Shown: positions 20,476 through 30,145 of the stretch, in pieces
How the letters are laid out: each line of letters opens with the position of its first letter
Numbering within the stretch: the first letter of the stretch is position 1
Source of the DNA: Microbacterium sp.
GTDB lineage: Bacteria > Actinomycetota > Actinomycetes > Actinomycetales > Microbacteriaceae
NCBI RefSeq assembly: GCF_017305435.1
Contig: NZ_JAFKIP010000003.1
Location: 248,001-312,000 of the forward strand
Direction: 5' to 3'
Length of the DNA stretch: 64,000 nt
The notes under the pieces: generated by a model
What the model was told of the DNA's origin: nothing
Database searches by the model: none
The model's input: the letters and a program-made list of their open reading frames with translations, nothing else
Made by a program: the position numbers and the translations under genes

Positions 20476-21983
20476 GGCGCCTCCCCCGCGGCCGTCCCCG
20501 CCGGCCCGGTGAGCGCGTACCGCTCCGCGTGCAGCGCCGCGACGACCGCCTCGTCGTGCGTGACCGCGACGATCGCACCCCCCTCGTCGCGCAGGGCCGC
20601 GAGGAGGGCGACGAGTTCGGCCCACGTGCGCGCGTCCTGACCGAACGTCGGCTCGTCCAGCACGAGGACGCGCGGCGAGGTGGCGAGGGCCGCAGCGACC
20701 GTGAGACGGCGCTTCTCGCCCCCGGAGAGCGTGTACGGGTTCGCACGGGCGAGGGGCGTGAGCCGCAGCCGCTCGAGCAGATCGTCGGTGCGGGCCGCGA
20801 TCTGCGCATCGCTCGGGCCCCGCGCCGACCGCTGCAGCGCCCGCGGGCCGACCTCGAGCTCGTCCCGCACGGTCGTGCGCAGCAACTGGTGCTCGGGGTC
20901 CTGGAACACCGTCCCGATCCGGGTCAGCAGCTCGCGCGAGCGCCAGCGGATCGGGCTGTCGCCGGCCCCGGCATCCAGCGTCTCGGCGGCGACCACGCCG
21001 CCCGCGGCGGCGGGCAGCAGTCCCGCGAGCGTGAGGGCCAGCGTCGATTTGCCGGCGCCGTTCGGGCCTGTGATCGCGAGCGCGGCGCCGGCGCGCACAT
21101 CGACGTCGAGGCCCGACGCGACGGGCACGCCCCGTACGCGCGCGACGGCGAGACCCCGCCCGCGCAGCAGCACCTCCCCGGGGGGACGTTCCGGCGCGGG
21201 CGGCAGGGCAGGCGGGATGCCGGGGACCCAGACCCCCGCGGCGGCGAGCGCGGCTCCGCGGGTGCCGAGCACGGCGTCCGGCGCGCCGTCGGCGACGACG
21301 CCCTCCGCGCCCAGGACGATCACGCGGTCGACGAGCGGGAGCCACACGTCGACGCGATGCTCGACGACGACGAAGGTCGCGCCGGTGGCATCGAGCACGC
21401 GCCCCACCGCGTCACGGACCTCGGCGACACCCGCCGGGTCGAGGTTCGCCGTGGGTTCGTCGAGGAGCAGCAGGCCCGGCCGCATCGCGAGCGCGCCGGC
21501 GAGCGCGAGGCGCTGCTTCTGCCCTCCGGAGAGCGCCTTGGTCGGGCGGTCGAGAGGAACGTCGAGACCGACGGCATCCAGCGTCTGCCGCACGCGGGGC
21601 CAGATCTCTTCGCGCGGGATGCCGAGGTTCTCGCACCCGAACGCGACATCGTCGCCTACGCGGGCGAGGATGACCTGCGCGTCGGGATCCTGCAGGACGA
21701 GCCCCGACCGACCGCGCGCGGCCGCGGGGGGCTCGCCGTCGACGAGCAGCTCCCCGCGCGACTCGCCCTCCTCGTCCCCGCCCAGCACGCCCGCGAGCGC
21801 GTGCAGGAGCGTCGACTTGCCCGCCCCGGATGCACCCAGGAGCAGGACCCGCTCGCCGGGGTCGATCTCCAGATCGACCCCGGCGAGCGCCCACGCCCGA
21901 CGCGACGCATGCCGCCAGCCCCACCCGCGCGCGGAGACGCGCGCGGGTGGGGCTGCGGGCGAGGCTGCTGTGGAGCCGGGCAT
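20472..21983 (-). CDS. ECF transporter ATPase, two fused ABC domains
   Basis: ATP-binding protein of 503 residues carrying two complete ABC domains, corresponding to fused EcfA1 and EcfA2 (YkoD arrangement). Domain 1 has GASGAGKST, LSGGQKQR and LLLLDEPTANLD; domain 2 has GPNGAGKST, LSGGEKRR and LVLDEPTFGQD. The ATG at 21983 lies 4 nt after the S-component stop; the longer frame upstream runs across that gene. It powers uptake of thiamine or its pyrimidine precursor, given the TPP riboswitch at the operon's head. Confidence 0.93.
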   Translation of the reverse strand: MPGSTAASPAAPPARVSARGWGWRHASRRAWALAGVDLEIDPGERVLLLGASGAGKSTLLHALAGVLGGDEEGESRGELLVDGEPPAAARGRSGLVLQDPDAQVILARVGDDVAFGCENLGIPREEIWPRVRQTLDAVGLDVPLDRPTKALSGGQKQRLALAGALAMRPGLLLLDEPTANLDPAGVAEVRDAVGRVLDATGATFVVVEHRVDVWLPLVDRVIVLGAEGVVADGAPDAVLGTRGAALAAAGVWVPGIPPALPPAPERPPGEVLLRGRGLAVARVRGVPVASGLDVDVRAGAALAITGPNGAGKSTLALTLAGLLPAAAGGVVAAETLDAGAGDSPIRWRSRELLTRIGTVFQDPEHQLLRTTVRDELEVGPRALQRSARGPSDAQIAARTDDLLERLRLTPLARANPYTLSGGEKRRLTVAAALATSPRVLVLDEPTFGQDARTWAELVALLAALRDEGGAIVAVTHDEAVVAALHAERYALTGPAGTAAGEAP

Positions 21984-21987
21984 CCCG

Positions 21988-22650
21988 TCAGACGAGCTCG
22001 CGCCGCTCGCGGCCCGACGCGAAGCGATCGAGCGCGCCGGTCGCGGCGATGCCGCGCGCGAGGAACCACGACAGGGCACCCGCGATGACGGCACCCGAGA
22101 CGGTGGTGCTGATGAGGTAGATGACGGTGAACGCGGCATCGGCTCCGGCGTACCAGAGGATGAGGTTGTTGATGCCGCCCGCGAGCGCCGCGCCCGCGCC
22201 CGCGAGGATCGCGACCGGCAGACTCCACGCACGGTAGAAGAAGACGAGGAAGATGATCTCCGCGCCGAGGCCCTGCACGAGGCCGGCCTCGAGCGTGAGG
22301 AACCCGCCCCACTGGTTGCCGACGAGCGCCGAGACGACGGCCGCGAGCGTCTCGGTGTAGATCGCGGCGCCGGGCTTGCGGATGATGAGCGCACCGAGCA
22401 CGCCCGCGAACAGCCACGGTCCGTCGAGGAGGCCCTGCAGGCCGGGAAGCAGCGGCTCGAGGAGTGTCTTCGGGCCGAGGTAGCCGATGTTCCAGAGCAG
22501 GAAGATCAGGCCGGATGCCACGCCGATGACGCTCGCGACGACGATGTCGACGACCCGCCAGCGCAGGCGTCCGGAACGGGGGCCGTTCGGTCGGGCGCCG
22601 CTGGCGGCATCCGACGAGCGGACGGTGGATGGGGACGCAGACGCGTGCAT
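21988..22650 (-). CDS. ykoE: YkoE-like ECF substrate-binding (S) component
   Basis: Membrane protein of 220 residues with about five or six helices, matching the YkoE family of S components for thiamine or hydroxymethylpyrimidine. Helices run from about residue 34 (VVDIVVASVIGVASGLIFLL) to the C-terminal third. It is the first gene of the ECF operon and directly follows a TPP riboswitch, which is the strongest indicator of its substrate. The ATG at 22650 was selected because the longer frame would run through the riboswitch. Confidence 0.92.
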   Translation of the reverse strand: MHASASPSTVRSSDAASGARPNGPRSGRLRWRVVDIVVASVIGVASGLIFLLWNIGYLGPKTLLEPLLPGLQGLLDGPWLFAGVLGALIIRKPGAAIYTETLAAVVSALVGNQWGGFLTLEAGLVQGLGAEIIFLVFFYRAWSLPVAILAGAGAALAGGINNLILWYAGADAAFTVIYLISTTVSGAVIAGALSWFLARGIAATGALDRFASGRERRELV

Positions 22651-22658
22651 ATTCTCTC

Positions 22659-22746
22659 CTCCCTGCGCCGGCATGATCCGGATCAGGTTCGACGGTCGAA
22701 GCGTGGATCGCTTCCTCTCAGCCCGGCTTACCGGACTCCCGTGGGT
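22659..22746 (-). promoter_or_regulatory. TPP riboswitch (THI element)
   Basis: Read on the minus strand, the leader contains the conserved blocks GGGAGTCCGG, CCGGGCTGAGAGG and AACCTGATCCGGATCATGCC, followed by GGCGCAGGGA. These are the P2/J3-2, P3 and P4/P5 elements of a TPP riboswitch. The 3' end lies about 9 nt upstream of the YkoE ATG, next to its GGAGGAGA ribosome binding site, so control is probably at translation initiation. TPP binding should switch the transporter off. Confidence 0.96.
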
Positions 22747-22787
22747 GTGACGATGAGTATAGCCGTGGACCGGGTAACTTTGGTCGG

Positions 22788-24221
22788 GTGACCATCGAGG
22801 ACGCCCCCGTGACCTCGCGGCGGGCGCATCGCGAGTCGGTGGCGGCCACGACCGACGAGAACGCCGTGGCGCCGGGCACCGATGCCGTCGTCGTGCGCAA
22901 CGCGCGCGGACGGCAGGCCCTCGGCTGGCTCGAGGACGGCACGGTCGCCCTCCGCACGACGCCAGGCACCGAGATCGCACCCGACCTGCTCGCGCGGCGG
23001 CCGCACCGCTCGCCCCTGCGACCCGGCGTCGTCGTGCCGATCCTCTCAGGCCTCGGCGTCATCGGCGCGTACGCGGCGACCACACTGCTGTGGCCGCTCT
23101 GGGCGGTCGCGCCGCAGATCGCTCCGGTCGCCCTCCCCGACCTCGTCGGAGCCCCGACCGCGATCGTCTGGCCGGCGCAGGGAGCCGCCGCCGTCGGGGT
23201 CGCCGGGATCGACGCGACACCCGCATCGACCGGTGACGCCGTGCCGATGGCGAGCATCACGAAGCTCGTGACGGCGCTCATGGTGCTCGATCAGATGCCC
23301 CTCGCCGTCGGCGAGAGCGGCCCGTCGTTCGCGTTCGGCGAGAGCGACCAGGAGACCTACTACGACTATCTCGCCGAGGACGAGTCCGCGCTCGACGCCC
23401 CCGTCGACGGCAGCCTCAGCCAGTACCAGATGCTGCAGGGCATGCTGATCGGATCGGCCGGCAACTACACCGACCGCCTCGCGAGCACGATCTGGCCGAC
23501 CGACACCGTGTTCGCGAAAGCCGCACGTGCGTGGCTGGATCGCAAGAACCTGCCGGGCATCACCGTCGTCGAGCCGACCGGGATCGATCCGGCGAACACC
23601 GCCGACCCGGCATCCCTCATCACGCTCGCGCGCCTCGCGCTCGCCAACCCCGTCATCGCCGAGATCGTGCGGACCCCGGTCGTCGACCTCCCCGGCGCCG
23701 GCCAGGTCGTCAACACGAACGACCTGCTCGCCGATCCGGCGATCGTGGGCCTGAAGACCGGCAGTCTCACCGACCTCTACAACCTGCTCGCCGCGAAGGT
23801 CCAGCCCGTCGGCGACGCGACCCTGCGGGTGTACGCGGTGGCGCTTGCGCAACCCGACGACGCGGCGCGCGACAGCGAGACCGCGCGCCTGCTGAGCGAC
23901 GTCGCAGCCGAAGCCTCCGTGCCGACCGTGCTGCCGACCGGGACCATCGTCGGCACCGTCACGACGGCGTGGGGGGCGACGTCGCAGGTCGTCACCACGA
24001 GTGACCTGTCCCTGCTGCTGTGGAACACGCAGGCGGCTCCCGTGGCATCCGACCTGTCGCTCGGAGACGCCCGCGCGGCGGACGCCGAGGTCGGCACCGT
24101 GTCGACGAAGGGTCCGCTCGGGGCGGCGTCGACGGGCGCACGCCTGACCGCCGACATCCCCGACCCCGACCCGTGGTGGCGCCTGACCCACCCGCTGCAG
24201 CTGTTCGGCCTCGCGGACTGA
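22788..24221 (+). CDS. Membrane-anchored D-Ala-D-Ala carboxypeptidase homologue
   Basis: Penicillin-binding-protein-type serine hydrolase of 477 residues. A cytoplasmic N-terminus of about 80 residues leads to one membrane helix (about 82-105) and then an extracellular S11-peptidase-like domain. Catalytic motifs are SITK (Ser156, Lys159) and KTG (Lys323); the second motif reads GSAGN rather than a clean SGN, so it is slightly atypical. It would trim peptidoglycan stem peptides. The GTG start is 41 nt from the riboswitch edge on the opposite strand. Confidence 0.85.
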   Translation: MTIEDAPVTSRRAHRESVAATTDENAVAPGTDAVVVRNARGRQALGWLEDGTVALRTTPGTEIAPDLLARRPHRSPLRPGVVVPILSGLGVIGAYAATTLLWPLWAVAPQIAPVALPDLVGAPTAIVWPAQGAAAVGVAGIDATPASTGDAVPMASITKLVTALMVLDQMPLAVGESGPSFAFGESDQETYYDYLAEDESALDAPVDGSLSQYQMLQGMLIGSAGNYTDRLASTIWPTDTVFAKAARAWLDRKNLPGITVVEPTGIDPANTADPASLITLARLALANPVIAEIVRTPVVDLPGAGQVVNTNDLLADPAIVGLKTGSLTDLYNLLAAKVQPVGDATLRVYAVALAQPDDAARDSETARLLSDVAAEASVPTVLPTGTIVGTVTTAWGATSQVVTTSDLSLLLWNTQAAPVASDLSLGDARAADAEVGTVSTKGPLGAASTGARLTADIPDPDPWWRLTHPLQLFGLAD

Positions 24222-24227
24222 CCGCCG

Positions 24228-25817
24228 TCAGAACGGCCAGACGAGCGGCACGTAGAGCACCGCGACGGCGAGGTAGACGATCATGAGCGGGATGCCGAGG
24301 CGCCAGTAGTCGCCGAAGCGGTACCCGCCCGGCTGCAGGACCATGAGGTTCGCGGGCGTCGCGATCGGCGTGAGGAACGACGCGGCGCCGGCGACCGTGA
24401 GCGCCATCATGAACGGCAGGATGCTGAGCTCGAGGCTCTGCGCGATGGCGACCGCGATCGGCGTCACGATGAGGACGGTCGCGACGTTCGAGATGAACTG
24501 GCCGAGCACCATCGTCACGACGCAGAGGACGAGCAGCGCGAGCTGCGGCGCGCTGTCGCCGATCGCCCCGAGGACGACGTCGGCGACCCGCGCGGCGGCG
24601 CCCGTCGCGATGAAGGCCGCCGAGAGTGGCACCATGCCGGCGATGAGGATGACCGTGGTCCACTCGATCGCGCGATAGGTCTGCGGCACGGTCAGCACGC
24701 GGGTGAGGATGATCGCGCCCGCCGCGAGGAGGCCCGCGACGGCAGGGGGCACGAGTCCGGTCGCGAGGAGCACGATCATCACCCCGAGGATCACGAGCGC
24801 GCGCTTGGCCCCGCGGCCGAGCGGCACGGCGCGCTGCACGGCCTGCGGCGGGGTCACGGCGATCACGTCCGCCGACCGCGTGTAGTGCGTCAACGCACCC
24901 CAGGGCCCCTGGACCAGCACGGCGTCGCCGGCCTGGAGCGTGAGCGTCCCGCTGCCCGTCGTGCGGGTCGCGCCCGCGCCATCGTCTTCGCCTCGGCGCA
25001 GCCCCAGGATGACGAGGCCGTCGTCGCGCGTCGTCATCCCGACGGTGACGGTGCGCCCGATGAGGCGCGAGCGCGGCGCGACGAGGATCTCGGCGACGCC
25101 TTGCCGCGCGCTGAACAGCGCCCCCGTCTCGAGGGAGACGTCGTAGCTCGAACGCAGCGCGCGGGCGAGCTCACTGGGGTCCGCGGCGTCTCCGAAGTGC
25201 TCCGGTGTGCGGGCCGGCAGCAGGCGATCGCCGCCGAGCGCGACCGTCGCCACAGTGAGGAGGACGAGCGGGATGCCGACGAGTGCGAACTCGAAGTAGC
25301 CGAACTCCCGGCCGCCGGCCGCCGCCGCGGCCTCGGAGACGACGATGTTCACGGGCGTGCCCGTGAGGGTGAGCAGAGAGCCGGCGCTCGCGGCGAAGGC
25401 GAGCGGGATGAGCAGCTTCGACGGGACGAGCCCCGCCCGCACCGCGACCACCACGACGACCGGGAGCAGAGCCGCGACGGCCCCGTTGATCGAGATGAAC
25501 GCCGACAGCACCGCCACCATCGCGCCGATCACGACCGTGAGGCGCACGCGCCCGGTGCCCGCCCTCGTCACGACCTGCTGACCCAGCCAGGCGGTGACTC
25601 CCGTGGCATCCAGCGCCTCGCTCACGACGAAGAGGCTCGCGATGAAGAGGACGGTCGGGTCGCCGAACCCCGACAGCGCCTCGCCGAGCGTGAGGACGCC
25701 CGTCGCCCAGAGAGCGAGAGCGACCCCGACCGAGACGACGGCGAGCGGAACCCGGCCGCTGACGAACGCGACGATCGCGACGCCGAGGATGAGGAAGGTC
25801 CAGGCCGCGGCATCCAT
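24228..25817 (-). CDS. SLC13-family permease with TrkA-C domain
   Basis: Integral membrane protein of 529 residues with a divided membrane domain and a central cytoplasmic TrkA-C (RCK_C) region (about residues 205-300: ILVAPRSRLIGRTVTVGM...LQAGDAVLVQG). Family members move dicarboxylates, sulfate or other anions; here the substrate is not determined. Its end lies 6 nt from the carboxypeptidase stop (convergent), and no obvious terminator separates them. It starts 22 nt downstream of the flavin monooxygenase stop, so read-through from that operon is conceivable. Confidence 0.85.
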   Translation of the reverse strand: MDAAAWTFLILGVAIVAFVSGRVPLAVVSVGVALALWATGVLTLGEALSGFGDPTVLFIASLFVVSEALDATGVTAWLGQQVVTRAGTGRVRLTVVIGAMVAVLSAFISINGAVAALLPVVVVVAVRAGLVPSKLLIPLAFAASAGSLLTLTGTPVNIVVSEAAAAAGGREFGYFEFALVGIPLVLLTVATVALGGDRLLPARTPEHFGDAADPSELARALRSSYDVSLETGALFSARQGVAEILVAPRSRLIGRTVTVGMTTRDDGLVILGLRRGEDDGAGATRTTGSGTLTLQAGDAVLVQGPWGALTHYTRSADVIAVTPPQAVQRAVPLGRGAKRALVILGVMIVLLATGLVPPAVAGLLAAGAIILTRVLTVPQTYRAIEWTTVILIAGMVPLSAAFIATGAAARVADVVLGAIGDSAPQLALLVLCVVTMVLGQFISNVATVLIVTPIAVAIAQSLELSILPFMMALTVAGAASFLTPIATPANLMVLQPGGYRFGDYWRLGIPLMIVYLAVAVLYVPLVWPF

Positions 25818-25839
25818 GGCATGAGCCTAGACCGCGCGA

Positions 25840-27132
25840 TCATCCGGCCGTGGACAGAGCCCCCGCCCGCGACAGCGCGAACGCATCGAGCAGTCGCTCC
25901 GTATCGGCGAGCTGCTCGAGCCACGTGAGCCGCACGATGTCGACACGGTCGTCCGCATCCTGCAGCTCGCCGAGGTAGGCCGCGAGCGGAGCGAACCCGC
26001 CCGCACGCTCGTGCAGATCGAGCATCCGGATGGCGAGCTTCGTCTGAACGCCGTAGATCGGCAGCTGCGGACCGCGGGGGGCCGTCAGCCCGATGAAGTA
26101 CAGCTTCTCGAGGCCCTTCGGTACGATCCCGCCACCGTATCTCAGCGGCACGGCCGCCCGTCGCTCAAGGAGCGTCTCGTCGAGGAACGGCAGCGACACG
26201 TGGAACCCCGTCGCCCACAGGATCGTGTCGTACTCGCCGCTCGTGCCGTCGGAGAAATGGACCGTCGTCCCGTCGATCCGGTCGATCGCGGGGCGGATGT
26301 GCACCCGTCCGTGCTGCACCCAGTAGAGCAGCAGGTCGTTGACGACCGCCTTGCCCTCCGCGAGGGTCGCGGCCTTCGGCGCCGGCATCCCGGCATAGTC
26401 CTTCGCCTCGCCGATCGACACCTTCGCGAGCATGCGCGCGAGGAAGTCCTGCTCCTCCGGAGAGAATCCGGCCAGCCAGGCGATCTCCTGCCGCGGCACC
26501 CCGAAGTACGACTTGGGCTGGAAGAACATCCCCTCACGCATCACGATGTCGACCTCGAACCGATGCTGTGCGGCATCGACGGCAAGATCGCACCCCGAGT
26601 TGCCGGCGCCGACGACGAGGACCCTGCGCCCCGCGATGTCGGACGGGTTCCGGTATGAGCCCGAGTGCACCTGCGTGCCGGTGAAATCCGCGCCGATCGC
26701 GGGAACCTTCTGATCCCACAGGTGCCCGTTGGCGACGAACACCCCGTCATAGTCCCGCCGCTCCCCCGTTGACAGCGTCACCGTCCACCCGGCGGAGCCG
26801 AGGGGACCGGCGGACGGGCGCGGCGACACCGCGACGACCTCCACGCCGAACCGGACCTTCTCATACAGGCCGTGCTCACGGGCGTAGGACCCGAGGTAGT
26901 CGCGGACCTGGTCGCGGCGCGGGAAGTAGGGGTAGTCCGTCGGCATCGGGAAGCCCTCGAAGCCGGTCATGTCGCGCGACGTGATGAGGTGCAGCGCGTC
27001 GTAGTCGGTGTTCCAGTGCCCGCCGACGCGGTCGCTCTTCTCGAAGCAGTCGACGTCGTAGCCGGCCTGGGTGAGTTGGACGAGCGCGGACATACCGGCG
27101 GCGCCGGCACCGATCACGCAGTAGACGGTCAT
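25840..27132 (-). CDS. Flavin-containing monooxygenase-like NAD(P)/FAD oxidoreductase
   Basis: Flavoprotein of 430 residues. It has an N-terminal FAD motif GAGAAG (about residues 8-13), the FMO/BVMO-like FTGTQVHSGSYR segment (FxGxxxHxxxY) near residue 145, a second Rossmann motif GAGNSG, and an ATG motif (WATGFH). It probably oxygenates a nitrogen- or sulfur-containing small molecule or ketone. Its ATG overlaps the racemase TGA (ATGA), making it the last gene of the ABC-racemase operon. The substrate is presumably what the ABC transporter imports. Confidence 0.88.
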   Translation of the reverse strand: MTVYCVIGAGAAGMSALVQLTQAGYDVDCFEKSDRVGGHWNTDYDALHLITSRDMTGFEGFPMPTDYPYFPRRDQVRDYLGSYAREHGLYEKVRFGVEVVAVSPRPSAGPLGSAGWTVTLSTGERRDYDGVFVANGHLWDQKVPAIGADFTGTQVHSGSYRNPSDIAGRRVLVVGAGNSGCDLAVDAAQHRFEVDIVMREGMFFQPKSYFGVPRQEIAWLAGFSPEEQDFLARMLAKVSIGEAKDYAGMPAPKAATLAEGKAVVNDLLLYWVQHGRVHIRPAIDRIDGTTVHFSDGTSGEYDTILWATGFHVSLPFLDETLLERRAAVPLRYGGGIVPKGLEKLYFIGLTAPRGPQLPIYGVQTKLAIRMLDLHERAGGFAPLAAYLGELQDADDRVDIVRLTWLEQLADTERLLDAFALSRAGALSTAG

Positions 27133-27962
27133 GGGGTGGTTCCTTCCTGGGGGATGGGCAGCGGCGTCGAGCCGAGAAGACGATGGGATGCCGAGGCGAG
27201 CGCCCGGTGCCGCGCGTGGACCGGCCGCAGGTATCCGCGGGCGGTCGGCGCGATGCCGGCATCCGCGAGGGTGCGCAGGTGCAGGGCGTGCTCGAGGGCG
27301 ATGCGATTGCAGTCGAGGATCGGCACGTCGGCGGCGGTCGAGACCGCCGTGTAGCCGTGGGCGGCGAAGATCGGGGCGAGGTAGCCGCAGCCGACGACGA
27401 TCGCGTCGGCGCCGTCGTCGACGGCACGCCGGGCCGTCGCGTCGAACCGGCTGATGAGGTCGGTGGGGTCCTCGATCGCCCGCAGCACGTCGAGGTGGGT
27501 CGATTCGGGGGCGTACGCCCGCACCGGCCGGTCCATGAGGAAGCCGGCCGACCCGAGGGCGTCGATCTCGTCGGCGAACACCGGGACGAGGCTCTCCGCC
27601 ACCGTGACCACGACGGCGCGGCGCGCGAGCGACCCGACGGCCCGGACGTTCGCGTCGGCGAGCCCCGTCGCCGGGATCCCGACGGCGGCGCGCACCGCCG
27701 AGGTCGGCGCGCCCCAGCAGCCGATGACGAGCGCATCCGCCGCGTCCCCGGCATCCACCTCGACGGCGCGTGCGAGGACTGCGGCATCGCTCAGCAGCCG
27801 GTTGGGCGCCGTCCGGATGCCGCCCGCGTCGATTCCGGCGTGGACGACCCGCGTCGCGACCCGCCCCTCTGCCAGCGCGTCGACCCGATCCGCGAGGAAC
27901 TCCCACAGCGGGGCGAGCTCGGGTGCACCCGCCGTCGCCTCCAGCCAGACGAGCGTCTTCAC
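27129..27962 (-). CDS. Asp/Glu/hydantoin racemase superfamily protein
   Basis: Protein of 277 residues with the two-cysteine racemase pattern: a first half cysteine in LVIGCWGAPTS and a second in IVVGCGYLAPI, each near a pseudo-symmetric Rossmann-like half. Members racemise Asp, Glu or hydantoins, decarboxylate arylmalonates or isomerise maleate; the exact activity cannot be fixed here. The GTG start overlaps the permease stop (GTGA), and its stop overlaps the monooxygenase ATG, so all are translationally coupled. Confidence 0.85.
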   Translation of the reverse strand: MKTLVWLEATAGAPELAPLWEFLADRVDALAEGRVATRVVHAGIDAGGIRTAPNRLLSDAAVLARAVEVDAGDAADALVIGCWGAPTSAVRAAVGIPATGLADANVRAVGSLARRAVVVTVAESLVPVFADEIDALGSAGFLMDRPVRAYAPESTHLDVLRAIEDPTDLISRFDATARRAVDDGADAIVVGCGYLAPIFAAHGYTAVSTAADVPILDCNRIALEHALHLRTLADAGIAPTARGYLRPVHARHRALASASHRLLGSTPLPIPQEGTTP

Positions 27963-28606
27963 GCGTACCCCCTGTTCAGTCGGCGTTCGACCCACACCGA
28001 CAGCCAGGTGGTCGGTACGGCGATCGCGGCGTAGATGAGGCCGGTGACGGCGTAGACGAGGAGGTACTGGAACGTGATCGTGCTGACCTGGTACGCCTGG
28101 CTCATCAGTTCGTTCACCGAGATCGAGTAGGCGAGCGAGGTCCCCTGAAAGGACATGATCGCGAGCCCCATGAGCGCAGGGATCGACGCCCGCAGCCCCT
28201 GCGGCAGCACGACGCGCACGAATGTCGTCGTGCGCGTGAGGCCGAGCGCGGCCGCCGCCTCCCGCTGACCGGACGCGACGGACTGGATGCCGGCGCGGAT
28301 CATCTCGGAGGAGTACGCCGCAGCCGTGAAGGTGAGGCCCAGCACCGCCGCCCAGAAGTTCTCGAAGAGCACACCCAGCGCGGGCAGCCCGAAGTACACG
28401 ATGTAGAGGACCACGAGAGCGGGGATGCCGCGACCGATCTCGACGAGGATGAGGCACGGCCAGCGCAGCCAGCCCCGCTGCGCCGACACGCCCAGCGCGA
28501 ACAGCAGCCCGATGAGGTACCCGAAGACGACCGAGAGCGCGGTCAGCTGGAGGCTCACGACGAGGCCCTGCCCGAGACGTGGCAGGTATTCGGCGAGATC
28601 GATCAC
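27959..28606 (-). CDS. Polar amino-acid ABC transporter permease (second)
   Basis: Inner-membrane permease of 215 residues of the His/Glu/Gln/Arg/opine family with about five helices. The EAA loop is visible as REAAAALGLTRTTTFVRVVLP around residue 140. It partners with the permease at 28603 and the ATPase at 29267. It starts inside the preceding permease stop (4-nt overlap) and ends inside the racemase start. By family it would import an amino acid or a derivative such as an opine. Confidence 0.92.
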   Translation of the reverse strand: MIDLAEYLPRLGQGLVVSLQLTALSVVFGYLIGLLFALGVSAQRGWLRWPCLILVEIGRGIPALVVLYIVYFGLPALGVLFENFWAAVLGLTFTAAAYSSEMIRAGIQSVASGQREAAAALGLTRTTTFVRVVLPQGLRASIPALMGLAIMSFQGTSLAYSISVNELMSQAYQVSTITFQYLLVYAVTGLIYAAIAVPTTWLSVWVERRLNRGYA

Positions 28607-29265
28607 GCGATCGCCTCCTTCCGGAGCTTCGTGTCGAGCCGGCGCGCCGTGATGGCGATCGGCAGCGAGACGACGAGATAGACCGCGGCGGCGAGGACGA
28701 ACGGGACGATGCCGGCGACGGCGGGGTTCTGCCGGGCGAACATCGTCGCCTGGAAGACCATGTCCGCGACACCGATCGTCGAGGCGATCGAGGAGTCCTT
28801 CAGGAGGGAGAGCAGAAAGGTCGCCATCGACGGCAGCGCCGTGCGGAACGCCTGCGGCACGAGCACGCGGGCGAAGGTCGTGACGGAGCCGAAGCCGAGC
28901 GCCGCGGCGGCCTCGGACTGCCCTCGCGGCACGGTCGCGAACGCACCGCGGTAGATCTCGGCGAGGTAGGCGCTGGAGATGAGGCCGAGGCCGACGATCG
29001 CCGCGGAGAGCGAATCGAATCTGATGGTCCCGACCTGCACGCCGAAGTAGATCAGGAAGAGCCAGACGATCGGCGGCACGCCGCGGATGATGTCCACGAC
29101 GAAGCGCAGCAAGAGCCGGAACGGAGTGATCCGGGAGCGCAGCCCGAGCATGAGAGGGATGCCGAGGACGAGCCCGATGAGGTAGGCGAGCGCGGTGACC
29201 AGGAGCGTCATCGGCAGCCCCATGAGCACGAGCAGCATCGCGCCGCCGATGTCCACGCCAGTCAT
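28603..29265 (-). CDS. Polar amino-acid ABC transporter permease (first)
   Basis: Permease of 220 residues in the same family as its neighbour, with about five helices and the EAA loop SEAAAALGFGSVTTFARVLVP. Together the two would form a heterodimeric pore. It lies between the ATPase (stop codon 1 nt upstream of its ATG) and the second permease (4-nt overlap downstream). Confidence 0.92.
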   Translation of the reverse strand: MTGVDIGGAMLLVLMGLPMTLLVTALAYLIGLVLGIPLMLGLRSRITPFRLLLRFVVDIIRGVPPIVWLFLIYFGVQVGTIRFDSLSAAIVGLGLISSAYLAEIYRGAFATVPRGQSEAAAALGFGSVTTFARVLVPQAFRTALPSMATFLLSLLKDSSIASTIGVADMVFQATMFARQNPAVAGIVPFVLAAAVYLVVSLPIAITARRLDTKLRKEAIA

Positions 29266-29266
29266 C

Positions 29267-30052
29267 TCACCGCTCCAGGACGGCGCTGAGGAACCGCCGG
29301 GTCCGTTCCTCGCGCGGGTCGGCCATCACCTCGCGCGGAACGCCCTCCTCGATGATGTGCCCGTCGGCCATCACCACGAGGTGGTCGCCGACGTCGCGAG
29401 CGAACTGCATCTCGTGAGTGACGACGATCATCGTCATGCCGGACTCGGCGAGCTCCCGCATGACGGCGAGCACCTCGACGCCCACCTCGGGATCCAGGGC
29501 GCTCGTCGGTTCGTCGAACAGCATGGCGCGCGGGTTGAGAGCGAGGGCCCGCACGATCGCGATGCGCTGCTGCTGGCCGCCGGAGCATCGCCCCGGGTGC
29601 TGGTGCGCCTTGTCCTTGAGCCCGACGCGCTCGAGCAAGGTGAGCGCCCGAGCCTCCGCCTCCTCGCGGGAACGGCCGAGGATCTTCTCCTGCGGGAAGG
29701 CGACGTTGCGCAGGACGCTCAGATGCGGGAAGAGATTGAACGACTGGAACACCATGCCCACCTGCCGGCGCAAGGCCAGGAGATCCCGATCGGTGACGCG
29801 GCGCCCGGCGTGGATCGTCTGCGTGCCGACCGTAATCGTCCCGGCATCCGGTGTCTCCAGCAGGTTGACGCACCGCAGCAGCGTGCTCTTGCCGGACCCG
29901 GACGGACCGATGAGGGCCGTCACGCTGCCTGGAGTGACGGTCATCGAGATGTCATCGAGGACGAGATGGTCGCCGAAGCTCTTCGACAGTTGTTCGATCG
30001 TCACGCCCGCGATGGCGAGCTCGTTCGCCTGGGTGATGAGGGGTCGTGCCAC
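29267..30052 (-). CDS. Polar amino-acid ABC transporter ATPase
   Basis: ATP-binding subunit of 261 residues. Walker A is GPSGSGKST, Walker B is [12 protein letters not shown] and the H-loop is VVTHEM. The signature motif reads CSGGQQQR with Cys in place of the usual Leu. It energises the two permeases and is 93 nt from the binding-protein gene. Its N-terminal region [17 protein letters not shown] is an extra leader before the standard ABC start. Confidence 0.93.
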   Translation of the reverse strand: MARPLITQANELAIAGVTIEQLSKSFGDHLVLDDISMTVTPGSVTALIGPSGSGKSTLLRCVNLLETPDAGTITVGTQTIHAGRRVTDRDLLALRRQVGMVFQSFNLFPHLSVLRNVAFPQEKILGRSREEAEARALTLLERVGLKDKAHQHPGRCSGGQQQRIAIVRALALNPRAMLFDEPTSALDPEVGVEVLAVMRELAESGMTMIVVTHEMQFARDVGDHLVVMADGHIIEEGVPREVMADPREERTRRFLSAVLER

Positions 30053-30145
30053 GAGTACTCCTCGGATTCGGGGCCGGGACGGCCGATGGGAGGGATGCCG
30101 CGGGCGGGGCGGCCGGTCGGCGCGGCGCCCCGCCCGGGCGATGCG

